A stretch of DNA of 64,000 nt from Heliocidaris erythrogramma. Taxonomy: Eukaryota > Echinodermata > Echinoidea > Camarodonta > Echinometridae. The stretch's first letter is position 1; each line of letters begins with the position of its first letter. Below, one piece after another: positions 34,226 to 45,250 of this stretch. The stretch is taken from contig CM046856.1 of the NCBI GenBank assembly GCA_025617745.1, positions 40,484,888-40,548,887 on the forward strand, given 5' to 3'. Made by a program: the position numbers and the translations under genes. The notes under the pieces are model-generated. The model made no database searches, was not told the DNA's origin, and was given only the letters and a program-made list of their open reading frames with translations.

Positions 34226-34664
34226 CTGAAAATAAAGACAAGCAAACAAATATAGAAAACTATATATGGTAATAAGATTATTATTATTACAAACAATATA
34301 GATCTATATAAAAAGTAACAACCAACTCACAATACGGAGTGGGAATAAACTCCTATTACGGAGTACACAATGTTTTGATAAGACCGCTTGTCTAAGCGCG
34401 TTGAATCAACCACCCACAGACACGGGGGAAGAGCCCGACACAGTGTACTAGTACACCGTCTGTGAATAAAGCCCCGTAAGGGGAAGGAAAAACGGTAAAA
34501 TAATTTGATTAATTTACCGTGAAGGAGGTTGACTCAGGAAAAATCCGATACACCAAAATGTGTGTGAAAACTTGGTGAACGGGATTTTTAATGCGAATAG
34601 CAACCAAAAACGCTTTTGGAGGTAAAAATCTCGCAATTTAGGTTAAGACTTAGCTTCATAGATG

Positions 34665-34845
34665 TCACTTCTCTGACGGGCGAGAAAGGAAGAGGAAGAG
34701 TATGGCGGTGGCGCGATTGGATTGGTGGACGGGGAGTACGCGCGCGCGGGCAGGGGCTGCGCGTTTTAGACTTAGTTTTTCTCGAATGACGGCATAGTTT
34801 GGGAAACTAGCAAATAGGTAGATACATCGATTTATTGCTATAAAT
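34665..34845 (-). repeat. 5' inverted terminal repeat and outer end of C1
   Basis: Inverted counterpart of the 3' ITR (25800-25960). It ends gaaactagcaaataggtaga, then tcgatttattgctataaat, directly joined to B4 sequence. Confidence 0.88.
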
Positions 34846-34963
34846 CCTATTGTTCTCCCCTTCGCCACTCACCCGCAGCAATACGCAACGGCCACCTTCC
34901 TCTTTTGCGAGCAACCCCAAGTAGAAAAACATGTTGCTTGCAAGGCTAGGGGAAGGAGGGAGG

Positions 34964-35056
34964 GTAGGTATATAGATTTATATAGTAAATAAGAAAATCA
35001 ATGCTGATTTTACAAATTTACTGCAATAAATCATATAAACCTACCTATTATGCTAG
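34964..35056 (-). repeat. ICR of B4
   Basis: Same arrangement as in B1 and B2: the complement of the family-B 3' end is followed by the complement of its 5' end (ctgcaataaatcatataaac). Confidence 0.82.
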
Positions 35057-35059
35057 ACT

Positions 35060-35640
35060 AGCACCCATTCAAAAACCGGGTGGCATGTTTTAAGAGAAGG
35101 GAACAGGATTACAAAGAAGACACAGCGGCCTTCAAGGTAGCTGACGCCAAAATTGCCTCTCCTGCAGGGACATGAAGGAATTGGGCGAACGCCAATAGGC
35201 AGCCTTCAAAATACCTTGAAACAGAGCCCAAGAGGTGCTGACACTACGATTGTCATGAGCATGGCGCTTACTATCTGACAAGAGCTTCTGGGCTGGCGGC
35301 CCGAATAGCTTGACAGTACATCTAGAAATGGAATCAAGAGAAGCAGGAGAAAAGGGCTCTCGAGTTATCAGGAACAACTGATCATCTTTGCGACGTGTCT
35401 TAGTCTTGAGGGCTCTAACGGGACACCAAACCTTGTCCTCACGCACTGACGAAAAGTCAGATAGCGGACAAAGAAAAATCTCAACAGGGCCAGAAGAAGC
35501 CGTCCGATTCTTGGCAATGAAAGAAGCTTTACAAAACAAACTAACACCAATGGCGCTTTACACCATTGGAAAAAGGCTTAAAGACAGGAATTAAAAAGTC
35601 AGCGGCCCTTTCAGAGAAACCTAACTGTCTTGCACACTTA
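35060..35640 (-). pseudogene. Tyrosine recombinase remnant of B4
   Basis: Minus-strand fragments are KVWCPVRALKTKTRRKDDQL, ITREPFSPASLDSISR, AHDNRSVSTSWALFQGI and YWRSPNSFMSLQE. The gene is reduced compared with B1 and B2 and clearly decayed. Confidence 0.75.
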
Positions 35641-37410
35641 GCGGAAGAAGGAACGGTTGAGCCACCAGAAGGCTCACTAACTAAGGGAACCAAATCCTCC
35701 TGGGCCAAAAAGGAGCTATTACAAGCACCCGAGCCCGATCTTCCCTGATCTTCTCCAAGACTCCCAGGATTAGCTGGAAGGGAGGAAAGGCAAACCTCCC
35801 GGACGCGAACACGGGAGCAGTACTTCGGAACCTGGTGGTTCAGAGCTGACGCGAACAGGTCTAACTCCAGTGGGCCCCAGCAACTGTAAATTCGGGAAAA
35901 GACCTCTGGATGAAGCTTCCATTCTGATGGAAGACACCTGCCCCGGGATAGATAATCCGCAATGAGGTTTTCCTGACCGGGGATCAAAGAGGCAATGGGC
36001 ATAATCGCCATGTGACACCACCTCCACAGCTGTGCTGCTAATGCATTCATGGTGGCAGAACGAGTGCCACCCTGCTGATTGATATAAGCCGCCACTGTGA
36101 CATTGTCCGTGAGGATCAGAACTGAACGAATGAGAAGTCGACTTCTGAAGTGTAGCAGGGTTAAGAAGACTGCCATGAATTCCAGGATATTGATATGGGG
36201 TAGAGTCCCAAGATGAGACCAATCCCCTGAAAACGTGCTGCCGTTGCAATGTCCGCCCCACCCCAGCCTAAAGGCATCCATCGAAACTGAGATCGACGGA
36301 AGGGGGTATGGAAGGACATGCCTCGCCTGAGAAACTCCACGTTCGTGCAACGGGAGAGAAGGGATTTGATTTCTACTGGTACTGTAATCCAGACCAAGAG
36401 AGAATCCTTGCACGGTTTGTAAAACCTGAGGAGATGCCTCTGAAAAGGCCTCATAAGGGGCCGGCAATCCTCTAGAACATCGACTAGACTAGCTAGAAAA
36501 CCTAAGAACTGAAGCCATTGTCTGGCCCTGACCCTTCTGGCCAGAATGAGCTTGCGAGCCGCTGAGACAATAGTTAGAATCCTGTCTCGACTGGGCCGAG
36601 CTAACTGATTCCGAATGTCTAACACAGCCCCCAGATAAACCGGGCTGCGAGTAGGAACAAACTCTGACTTTTCCCAATTTATGAGGAAACCTAAGTCTTG
36701 AGTAACTTTGACGAGCAAACGTGCCTCGTCTAACAGACGTACGTGCGACTCCGCTAAGAGAAGCCAGTCGTCCAGATAGCAAAACTGCCGAAAGCCGCGG
36801 CGCCTCAGCGAGGCTGCCAAAACGGCTACTACCTGCGTGAACACCCGAGGGGCTGTACGCAGCTCGAAGGCCGTGGCGCCTCAGCGAGGCTGCCAAAACG
36901 GCTACTACCTGCGTGAACACCCGAGGGGAAGAGCGCGAAAGCGAAAAGTCTCTGAAAGGAAGGAAAAACCCCAGAAGATCGCGCAATGAATAGAGATATG
37001 GAAATACGCATCTTTGAGATGTATCAAGATTGCGTAATCCTTCCTCTTGATCAACGGGAGAATTGAGGCGAGAGTTTCCATCCGAAAATGCACCGGAGGA
37101 ATGAATTTGTTTAATATTCTTTTCAAATTCAGTATCAAACAAAGTTTTCCCGAGCGCTTGGGAATAATGAAGATCGGAGAAAGAGAAAGAGACGGACGGT
37201 CTCTCACCCTTTCTATAGCCCTTTTGTTCAGAGATTTGATCTCCATTGAAGCGTGACAATGAGCCAGGGCAGACATGGGAGGTGAACGAGATCTTATAGC
37301 CCCTCCGGGGAGCGAGGCAGATAGATCTATGAAGAATCCGTCTCGCACTATGGAGAGCACGAAGGCGTCCCCGGAGACGGCCTCCCAAGCCGGGAGAAAA
37401 GAACAAAGTC
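35541..37410 (-). pseudogene. RT/RNase H remnant of B4
   Basis: Minus-strand blocks are FRMETLASILPLIKRKDYAI (RT), FCYLDDWLLLAESHVRLLDE (YLDD motif), RPSRDRILTIVSAARKLILA (linker), FRLGWGGHCNGSTFSGDWSH (RNase H) and IPGQENLIADYLSRGRCLPS (tail). Broken in many places. Confidence 0.82.
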
Positions 37411-38250
37411 GGCCACCTACCATATCGGACTGAACAAGCGCACAGGGAAGACCGTCAAAGACTATGAGTATGACTGAAACTCGGCAGGCAAGCCCCCAGA
37501 AACCCAACTTTGTTGTCCCGAAGTGGGAGCAACAGGCCTCCGACAGGCAGGGGCCCGCGTCGGCTTAAATTGATTGGTCCACGAACAAATGCCGAAACAG
37601 GCGGACACTCCCATGAACCGCTCGCTATAGGTCTCCTCACCTGGTGGAGCCCCGAGGGCTGCGGGTATAGGAGACGCGAGAGACCCCGTCTCAGACAATG
37701 AGGAATCAAGCACGTGCTTGATTAGTCTTAATGTCAGACCCGGAAAGGGATAGAAGCAGGGGCTGTGGTATCTGGTAAGAGGGACCAACCCTGTCGTTGG
37801 GCAAAAACCTGCATCATGCTGAGCATCTCAGATTAAGAAGGGTAAGAGGCAGGCAAAGCCTTGCTTCTTTTACCTTTTTAGGCTTCTTTTTAGCTGGCTC
37901 AACAGGAGCCGAAGCTGTGACCCGCTTCTTAGGGCGTCTGACAGACTTCGGGCGGTTCTCCGAAACAACTTCGGAAACACGAACCAAACCCACAACGGAG
38001 GGATGCCAACTGCCCGGGTAGTACTCGCTCCCCCATTTGGCATCGGCCGGGGGCTAGGGTATGTGAACCCAGACCAACATGGGCGGTGCCCGTGGCACGC
38101 GTCTCCTCCTGCGGATTTATGCGAGTTATCGCTACCATGCAGGAAATAGACGTCCCCCCTCTGGTCTGAGCGACCGGGGGCTTAGATTTGTGATATCCCA
38201 ACCTCTAGAGCTTGAAGCCACGGGCTTCGGAGTTGACGTCCCAAGCTCAA
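37411..38250 (-). pseudogene. Gag-like remnant of B4
   Basis: Short minus-strand blocks such as LDSSLSETGSLASPIPAALG and HVGLGSHTLAPGRCQMGERV match family-B gag. The region is much reduced and ends at the junction with D. Confidence 0.6.
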
Positions 38251-39259
38251 GGAGCTTGTTGTCGGGCATCCGACAGCTCCCCCTGTGAGGATGTGAGTTT
38301 CAGAGGTCGGAAGACCGGCGAAACTTACGCCCTGCGTTCGGGGGCCTGCGGTCGTTAAACCGCCGACCCCCTCATCGGGACCAAAAGACCCGACTGAAGT
38401 TGTAATGCTGAACCCGGCTAGCAAACAAATTGCCTGACCCAGTGCGAGACCCCATGCACGCAGGGGTCCCTTACTCACCTCCCGAAGAAAAGTCTGGGAG
38501 GATAGTTCCTGAACGAGTCGACGACCTCACGCCCGTCCCGATAGAAAGTGTACTGCGTCTCAAAGAAGAAGCCATAACACTGGCTCCTGCTGTGTCAGCC
38601 TGCGTACTGGCGGGGGCCGTACGGGTAACCGGAGTCGAGGAAAAACTCATACCGAAGCTATAGAGTCGATGTGAGACAAAAACCTGAAAATATAAAACAA
38701 AAACAAAACAAGCGCGCAGGAGTGAAAAATAAGGAGCTCACAGTATTCCTAAATAAGGGAATACAAGGACAACTAAGTGAGAAAGGGGAACCAACATCCC
38801 AAGGGCTGTGTACGAAAAAAAGAAATCTCCAACAACCCAAGCATGGCCACGTGCCAAGCCTGGATCGCCCACCCAGCAAACGAGCGAAAAGCTATGTCAC
38901 CGGGAGGAACGAAGGAGAAGAAAAGAGAGACAGAAAAATAACTGTCTGTCTTAAAACAACGTGACCAGAAAATCTGTACCACAAATAAAATAAGCATTAA
39001 ATGTGGACGATAAAAATTATTAAAGCAGATCAGAAAGCGCAAAAAATAGAGACAAATCTCAATTTTGGGCGCAGTGACTTATCTGACAATGTTCACTCAT
39101 CGGCAGCGAGAATGAAAAGAGGAAGATGGCGGGCGGGCGGGTGTGCACTCACGCAGGTGACTATGGGAAGGCGGTATAGCGGGGTGGGGCATGCGCGAAT
39201 GTGGCGTAGTTTGGGTCAACTAGCATAATAGGTAGATACATCAATTTATTGTAGTAAAT
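38250..39259 (-). mobile_element. 5' part of D: gag start, leader and ITR
   Basis: A gag-like start (MSFSSTPVTRTAPASTQADT) lies at about 38651 on the minus strand. It is followed upstream by a leader rich in A and the 5' ITR (39105-39235), which mirrors 24296-24440. The outer end is gtagtaaat. GC-rich 'ccgaccccctc' units at 38330-38400 recall the repeats in family-A gag. Confidence 0.7.
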
Positions 39260-39366
39260 CCAGGTGTTATGGCATTAATTAAGCTCTCACATTCCCAGGA
39301 TTGAAAAATCATACCGCTCTACATTTCAAATACCTAGGTTGACAAAAAGTGGCGCCTAACTGTGAA

Positions 39367-39720
39367 ACGGGCCACATAATGACCTCTATGACCTTTGACC
39401 TTTAACCTTGAGACCCCAAAATCTAATCAGTTCATCGTCCCTCACATATGCATACATGGGCCAAGATGGAAGCTGATCCGTCAAGCAGTTCTGAAGTTAT
39501 CACAAGAACGAACCATTTCTATGTACATAATTACCTCTGTGACCTTTGACCTTTGACCCCAAAATCTAATCAGTTCATCATCCCTCCCATATGCATACAT
39601 GGGCCAAGTTACAAAATGATAAAAAAAACAGTTTTGAAGTTATCGCGAGAAAGAAAAGGGGACGGACGGACGACCCAAAATCATAATGCCTCTGGCTACC
39701 ACCTAGGGGGGGCGGAGGCA
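39367..39720 (+). repeat. Two-unit 'gacctttgacc' repeat
   Basis: Two direct units of about 155 bp share 'gacctttgacctt', 'ccccaaaatctaatcagttc' and 'catatgcatacatgggccaa'. The second ends with 'gacggacggacgacccaaaa' and a G-rich stretch. This sequence style is widespread in marine invertebrate genomes. Whether it is a decayed transposon or a satellite cannot be told from two units. Confidence 0.7.
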
Positions 39721-40434
39721 TAAAAATTAACTCAACAAGTAAGAACAATAATAAACGGCTATGAATATTTCAAAAATAACCAATTGAGTATATTATGTAA
39801 TGTGGAATGTGGATAACATCCAGATGGATATGCAGATGCTGAATTGCATGACAAATACCCGGAACTCCAAATGTATAGGGTCCATGTTTTTGCAGGACAG
39901 GATTTTCTCTCCCAAAAAAGCGGTGACCAATGTATTGAACCTGCTTGGTACTCTACTTGGACATTACCGAAATAAATCATATGTACTTTCTATATATGTG
40001 CATGTATATGTATACAGTCAAACCTGCATTAAGTGGCCACCCGTCTTTATTGGTCACCTATTATCTTCCTTGCGAGAGAAATACTTGTAGAATCTGCCTA
40101 GAAAGGCTGTGTGCTGTCTCCAATGGTCATGTTTTATGTTATCCATTGGTAAACTTTATAGACAGGTCGTAGAAAAAAATCCCTCATGTCGGTGACCACT
40201 GAACTCGGGTGGCTACTAAGACAAGTTTGATGGTAGAAAAGTTTGGCGGTGTACGTTTATCTGTGAATATAATGTATAATCACAGAACCAACTTGATATT
40301 CCCTACCTGAGTAATCATAACTTTGCTTGAAACTTTCCAGTATAATGTTTTCAAGCAATTTGAAGACGTACACACAACTCTTAATTTCACAGAAACATAT
40401 TAAACAGCACCTTTGTTAACCAGGGCACACGCTG
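39721..40434. other. Intergenic or KHK 3' UTR and downstream region
   Basis: AT-rich sequence between the repeat and the KHK stop codon. Apart from the MITE at 40015-40233 I see no coding or RNA feature. Part of it next to 40434 should be the KHK 3' UTR, but I cannot place a poly(A) site with confidence. Confidence 0.5.
40015..40233. mobile_element. CAGTCAAACC-type MITE
   Basis: The 219-bp element starts cagtcaaacctgcattaagt and ends in an inverted version (aagacaagtttgatgg). It is flanked by TA on both sides (40013-40014, 40234-40235). A second inverted pair (ggccacccg / cgggtggct) lies inside. The TA flank fits a Tc1/mariner-like mobiliser. A relative is at 56610-56762. Confidence 0.7.
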
Positions 40435-40696
40435 TTATAGGTGATCCAGTGAAGCAGTATCGATCTTGAATCCAGTTCTCCCAACTTTCTGACCTGCGAC
40501 TTGGCAGCCGAGCCTCACAGCTTCTTCCACGGTTCTCCCCTTGTTCAGGGCATGGAGGGCACCTGCATTGAAAGTGTCCCCCGCACCCAATGTATCAACT
40601 ACTCTGATTGGTGGAAAAGCCGGGCTGTGCACTATCCTTTTACTTTCCTCCAATCCCCAGGCTCCTTTCTCGCCCCATGCGCAGATTGCTTTGGCA
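40435..40696 (-). CDS. KHK: Ketohexokinase, last coding exon
   Basis: Ketohexokinase (fructokinase) phosphorylates fructose to fructose 1-phosphate in the cytosol and belongs to the ribokinase/PfkB family. The exon encodes 86 residues to a TAA stop: AKAICAWGEKGAWGLEESKR, VHSPAFPPIRVVDTLGAGDT, FNAGALHALNKGRTVEEAVR and LGCQVAGQKVGRTGF, then a short variable tail. DTLGAGDTFNAG is the family's anion-hole and catalytic-Asp signature. AVxxAWGExG and GCQVAGxKxGxxGF match vertebrate KHK closely. The 5' boundary is an AG acceptor (positions 40698-40697), and the exon starts in phase 2. It joins exactly to the exon at 55961-56055, whose last two bases GA plus T make Asp. No damage is seen. Upstream exons lie beyond the window. 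Confidence 0.93.
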
Positions 40697-41074
40697 CTGG
40701 ATTATAAAAGGGTTACAATGACATTCAGTGAAAAACTGATATAATTGCTATCTCATGTACTGAAATTATTTCCATTACATATCAAAGGAGAATAATTCAT
40801 TATCTAAAGTAGAATTTGAACTTATATGCCATCCCAAGTTAATACAGTATCAAGTTAATACAGTATCAACGTATCCTTATCTCAATGTTCACTTAGCCCC
40901 ACCCATTAAAATATCTAAAAATGCATGGTATATAAAAGCCATCATCGCATTTGGGTAAAAATGGGGTTATACATGTATGTTACACAACTGAGTCACATCC
41001 AGGCAAGACCACATTGAATTTGTATAAAAGATTTTAAATATACCTTTCACGCCATGTTTTTAACTATCATGATA

Positions 41075-41405
41075 TAATAATAATAATCTGCATTTATATT
41101 GGGCCTTTCCAGTTAGTAACTGCTCAAAGCGCTGTACAGTGTATTATTACCACGGTTATTGGATCCTATTACGATTCTGCACTTATAGTGCACATTCTCC
41201 ACTCCGCAAAGGGAGCATTCCAGTCTAGCTGCCATTTTACAGGCACACATTCCAGTCACAGTGACATTCGCATCCTACCGGGTACCCATGGAGAGTGGCA
41301 AATGTAGATTAATGTCTTTCCAAAGGACATTAGTGCCGCAGCGGGGCTTGAACCGTGAACCATGTGATCCACAGTCCAGTGATATATCCACTTGACCATG
41401 ACACC
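41075..41405 (-). mobile_element. tRNA-headed SINE in KHK intron
   Basis: Read on the minus strand, it begins gaggtgtcatggtcaagtgg (A-box like), with a B-box-like ggttcaagccccgctg. The body contains caaagcgctgtacag and cattctccactccgc, and the tail 'aatgcagattattattat' ends it. The flanks share an ATAATAATAA-type duplication. It shares head, body and tail with the SINE at 15551-15900, with moderate divergence. Confidence 0.82.
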
Positions 41406-41525
41406 TCTATAATAATAAAGGTTCTTAATGTTTTGACTTAGGATACACCCTACTCAATGAAGTAATATTAAGAAACTACAACTTCACTGAATGCTTTTAG
41501 TAATTGCATTTCAACTTCAAAACTA

Positions 41526-41660
41526 GAAATGTCCATTGCCGCGCAATGCGAAATGTATCCCCCGACACTGGCAGCAATTCAAAGGAGGGAGAAAGAACCT
41601 CCCCCTCCCTTCCCTCAAACAAAAGGATGGCGTAGAGATTGCCGCCAGTGGCCCGGACTA
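41526..41660 (+). repeat. Dispersed repeat, copy 1
   Basis: The blocks 'gaaatgtcca', 'gcgcaatgcg', 'atgtatccccc' and 'cactggcagcaattc' recur in the same order at 56445-56530. Part of the motif appears near 55800-55835 as an inverted version. The family is unknown. Confidence 0.6.
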
Positions 41661-42647
41661 TTGTCAACACTATAGGACCAGCATCACCGAAACAATGTGT
41701 GTATATAATGCAAAATACGAAAGAAATCTGTCAAGAAATGTGATCTCAGAGTGCACACAAGATATTTACTAAAATATGACCTTTGACTCTATGAAAGACA
41801 TTACTGAGGGCAGCATCACCAAAAACTGTAGAGGTCTAGAGAAATCTATGATGGACCTCCACGAGAAATCAGTCAACAAATGTGTCCTCCAGAATGCATG
41901 CAACCAAAATATGACATTTGACCCTATAAAAAGCGGAACACTGGGGGCAGCATCAGTAAACACTAAATATATGTAGATTTCACACACCTCCATATAAAAT
42001 TTGAAAGAAATCCGTCAAGAAATGTGGAAGTTAGAGCACACAAAAGACATATGACCTTTGACCCTATAAAAGACGAAACAATGAGGGCAGCATCACCAAA
42101 AAGTAAAGATGTGTAGATTATACCAAGTTACATCTCCATACAAAAATTTGAAAAAAATCCATCAAGAAATTTGGCCAGCAGTGTGCACTCACGCCATCCT
42201 CCAAAGTATGATCTTTGACCGTATAAAAGACGGGACACTGGTGGCAGCATCACCAAAAACTATAGGTGTGTAGATTTTACCAAGATACACTTCCATACAA
42301 AATTTGAACGAAATCTGTCAAGAAATGCAGAAGAGTACAAGAAATGGACAAATGATGCACCACGCGTTACCCGGGGTAGCGTTGTACCCGAGGTACCATA
42401 GTGTCCCTGTATTAAAGAGTTGCGACATGGACGTCTCACTTTCTGGAAACAAAATTTAAAAAACCCAGGTGCTCTTCGGAATTGAATAGAAATGTTTTGT
42501 AATAGTGGAAACAAAATGGCGTTCAAATCCCCAGTTGTCGCAACTCTTTAAAACAGGGACACTATGGTACCCCGGGGTAATGCGTGGTGCATCAAATGAC
42601 CTTTGACCCTATGAAGGACGGAACAATGAGGGCAGCATCATAAAAAG
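41660..42647 (+). repeat. Tandem repeat, units ~130-160 bp
   Basis: Successive units are marked by 'gacctttgaccctat-aaagac', 'gggcagcatcacc', 'tgtgtagatt-taccaag' and 'gaaatccgtcaagaaatg', with starts near 41778, 41920, 42050, 42208 and 42598. Units differ from each other, so the array is old. It is interrupted by a palindromic element and by the DIRS block, and a further unit lies at 55712-55755. Confidence 0.78.
42353..42593. mobile_element. Palindromic MITE-like element in the tandem repeat
   Basis: The 241-bp segment has arms that are inverted copies: tgatgcaccacgcgttaccc on the left and its complement (ggggtaatgcgtggtgcatca) on the right. The second arm pair is tagtgtccctgtattaaaga / tctttaaaacagggacacta, and 'gttgcgaca' / 'tgtcgcaac' follow. 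No coding capacity. The superfamily is undetermined. Confidence 0.75.
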
Positions 42648-42930
42648 CAGTAAAATCAAAACTGATTTTATTATTTGCTAGATAAATCTATGTACCTACC
42701 TGTTTTGCTAGTCTTCCGACTACGCAAGCCATTCGAGTAATTTAAAGTCACGACAGTGCATAAACCCCCCCCCCCCCCCCCAGGATCCCGCCTTCCTCTC
42801 TGCACCCATGACACGCGCACACAATCATCCTCTTTACGAGTAACCTCAGACAAACTTTGACATGTTGCTAGGCAAGGATTGGGCAAGGAGTGGGGTAGGA
42901 GTGGGGTAGGAGTGGGGTAGGAGGGTGGGA

Positions 42931-43021
42931 CATAGGTAGGTACATAGATTTATCTAGCAAATAATAAAATCAGTTCTGATTTTACTGATTTACCACAATA
43001 AATCAATGTACCTTTTGCTAG
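42931..43021 (-). repeat. ICR of A3
   Basis: Complement of the A3 3' outer end followed by the complement of the family-A 5' end, as in A2 and A4. Confidence 0.85.
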
Positions 43022-43059
43022 ACCAGCACAAATTCAACTGGGGGGGCATGTCCCAAGAG

Positions 43060-44050
43060 GAAGGTCAACAGGATCCCAAGGATGACGTTGCAGCTTGCAA
43101 CGTCTTGTTAGAAAAAAACTTCAACTGTCAGAACATCTTTTAAATAAAAAGATGTGAAGGACGTGGAGGATAGCCAGTAGGCTGCCCTCATAATGTCCAC
43201 TACGGGCACTCCTTGGAAAAGAGCCCAAGAGGCACTGAAGCCCCTGGTATCGTTTCACTAGGGCCTCCGGCCCAGCTGCCTGGATCGCCTCGAATATCCA
43301 TCTAGAAATGGATTCTCTGGAAGCGGAGGAAAAAGGGCTCTCGAGTGATGACAAAAAGCTGATAACTCCTATGAAGAGTCTTAGTCCTATCTAAATACCA
43401 TTTCAGGGCGCTCACCGGACACCAGACCTTATCCTCCTGCACTGAGGAATGGTCCGACAGTGGTCTAAGAAAAATCTCAACTGGTCCAGAGGAAGCAGTC
43501 TGATTTTGGGCAATAAAGGAGGGCTTGGGTATAAGTCACACACCATGTGATACACAGAGCATGAAGAGTACTCCTCCTCTCTGCAGAAGCAATAGCAACT
43601 AAAAACAGCGTCTTGACAGTTAAATGGTGAAGGGACGCTTTACCCAACGGTTCAAACGGTGGCTTCGCAAGCTCGTCAAGGACCTTGGGTAGACTCCAGG
43701 ATGGAGTCAGGCTACGAGTTGATGGACACTGCAAAAGAAGGAGTGAGTCAACCTGGCCAAAAGAGGGGAGTTGCAGACTCCCGGACCATCAGCAAAACCA
43801 ACGTGGATGGCGGCAATAGCCGAACGATAGCCACGTATGGTAGAAATCAATCTACCCTTATCGAAAAGGGAGATAAAAAAAATCAGCAATAACACCAATG
43901 GGGGCTTCACACGGCGAGACCCTGATTCTCGCACCAAGAAAAGAAGGCCCAGAAACAAGAGTTGTAGAGATCTCTAGTGAAGTCTCTACGGCTTCTCATC
44001 ACAAACTGGGAGGCCCTCTCGGAGAGCCCCGAGTTTCTGGCGTCTTCCCC
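43060..44050 (-). pseudogene. Tyrosine recombinase remnant of A3
   Basis: Minus-strand fragments include SASRESISRWIFEAIQAAGP, LTPSWSLPKVLDELAKPPFE, SAERRSTLHALCIT, KGRLISTIRGYRSAIAAIHV and SQFVMRSRRDFTRDLYNS. Decayed more than in A2 and A4. Confidence 0.8.
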
Positions 44051-45250
44051 AACAACGGCCAGGCAGTCAAGTGGAGGACCGCTGGGCGTTGATGAACAAT
44101 CCCCGAGAGGGGTCGAATTATCAAATCCTCCCTGAGAGGGAGACTCAGCAGGTCTGGAAACCAAGGTCTCGCTGGCCAATGTGGGGCTTCCTCAAGACCT
44201 GAGGAATCAGAGAAATGGGGGGGGGGAAAGGCATACCCCCTGATAGCTCCCCAATGGAGGGAGAAGGCATCAAGCGCCCACGCCTCCTGATCCCGAACCC
44301 GCGAGCAATACCTCAGGAGTAAGTGATTGAGGGTGGAGGCTAACAGATCGATCTCCAGAGGACCCCACACCTCTTGGAGAAGAGCAAACACCTCCGGATG
44401 AAGAGTCCACTCTGACGAGAGGCATTTGCCCAAAGACAGAAAATCTGTGATCAGATTGTCCTGACCGGGAATGTAGGAGGCTACCGGAATAATGTTCATA
44501 GACAGGCACCACCTCCACAACTAGGCAGCTAAGGTGTTCAGAGAGGAAGACCGAGTGCCGCCTTGGAAATTGATGTAGGCAGCTACTGTGACATTGTCCG
44601 TAAGAACGACTACAGTGCGACCAACAAGACCGGGCCTGAAATGATGAAGAGACAGGCTGACCGCCATCATTTCCAAAACATTGATATGTGGCATAACTTT
44701 CAAGTGAGACCAGTCCCCTGAAATCATCTCGCCCCAGCAATGACCGCCCCTCGAGGGGCCGGCCTCAGCCCGAAGGGCAGGGCACCAAATCGGAACGTTT
44801 CGCACTGGAACGCGAATCCCAGCAAATTTCTCCACAGAGAGTGAATGGGAATGTTAAAGTATGTGTCTTTGAGATCGAGGGAGATCGCAAGGTCGTCCCG
44901 CTTGATGACGGGCAGAATAGATGCCAAGGTCTCCATGCAAAAATGCACTGGAGGTACAAGACTGCTGATAATTTTCATGTTTAGAATCATACGTAAACTT
45001 CCTGAGCGCTTGGGAATGACAAAAATTGGGGAGAGACAAAGATGAGGATAATCTCTCACCCTTTCTATGGCGCCCTTTTTCACCAGTGTGGCGATCTCTA
45101 AGGAGATTTGCTGCTGGAAAAGGGCGGACATTTGAGGCGGGCGGATTCTGATTCTGATGAGATCTATGTAAAAGCCGTTGCGAATGGATAGCACAAAGGC
45201 GTCACCGGAGATTGCCTCCCAAACTGGGAGGAATCTCCGGAGCCGCCCAC
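44000..45250 (-). pseudogene. RT/RNase H remnant of A3
   Basis: Minus-strand blocks are LSPIFVIPKRSGSLRMILNM, SLDLKDTYFNIPIHSLWRNL, LPFGLRPAPRG, VVVLTDNVTVAAYI and YIPGQDNLITDFLSLGKCLS. RT and RNase H order is as in A2. Broken. Confidence 0.82.

Larger units (their letters stand above)
25784..34845 (-). mobile_element. DIRS family C copy C1, nested in B4 and split by A2
   Basis: Ends are aagaaaattataactaattt on the left and gatttattgctataaat on the right, the same as in C2 (49041-53884). C1 lies within the 3' ITR of B4. The C1 sequence proper is 25784-28382 and 32770-34845, together about 4.7 kb, and A2 occupies the middle. Order on the minus strand is 5' ITR, leader, gag, RT/RNase H, recombinase, a short ICR (26018-26065) and 3' ITR. 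Broken in many places. Confidence 0.86.
25680..38250 (-). mobile_element. DIRS family B copy B4, nested in D and itself split by C1
   Basis: The left part is a piece of the family-B 3' ITR (25680-25783: ctacctattatgctag, then cacaatattgtgcgc). After C1 the same ITR resumes at 34846 with cctattgttctccccttcgc, exactly where the B2 sequence continues. ICR, recombinase, RT/RNase H and gag follow. The right boundary with D is approximate and lacks a recognisable family-B 5' terminus. Broken, with well over ten breaks estimated. Confidence 0.82.
24250..39259 (-). mobile_element. DIRS family D copy, outermost layer of a four-deep nest
   Basis: The left end cagtaaaatcctacctg, with 3' ITR 24296-24440 and ICR 24493-24588, and the right end gtagtaaat, with 5' ITR 39105-39235, bracket the whole nest. 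The D sequence proper is 24250-25679 (terminal block, recombinase, gag-like) and 38250-39259 (gag start, leader, ITR). Between them lies B4, which itself holds C1 and A2. Only part of the usual gene set of D is recognisable. Broken and incomplete, and the oldest layer of the stack by the nesting order. Confidence 0.85.

Noticed and set aside
40435-40696. Bacterial ribokinase contamination
   Set aside because: The residues match animal ketohexokinase, the exon has a clean AG acceptor, and the phase fits another KHK exon 15 kb away.
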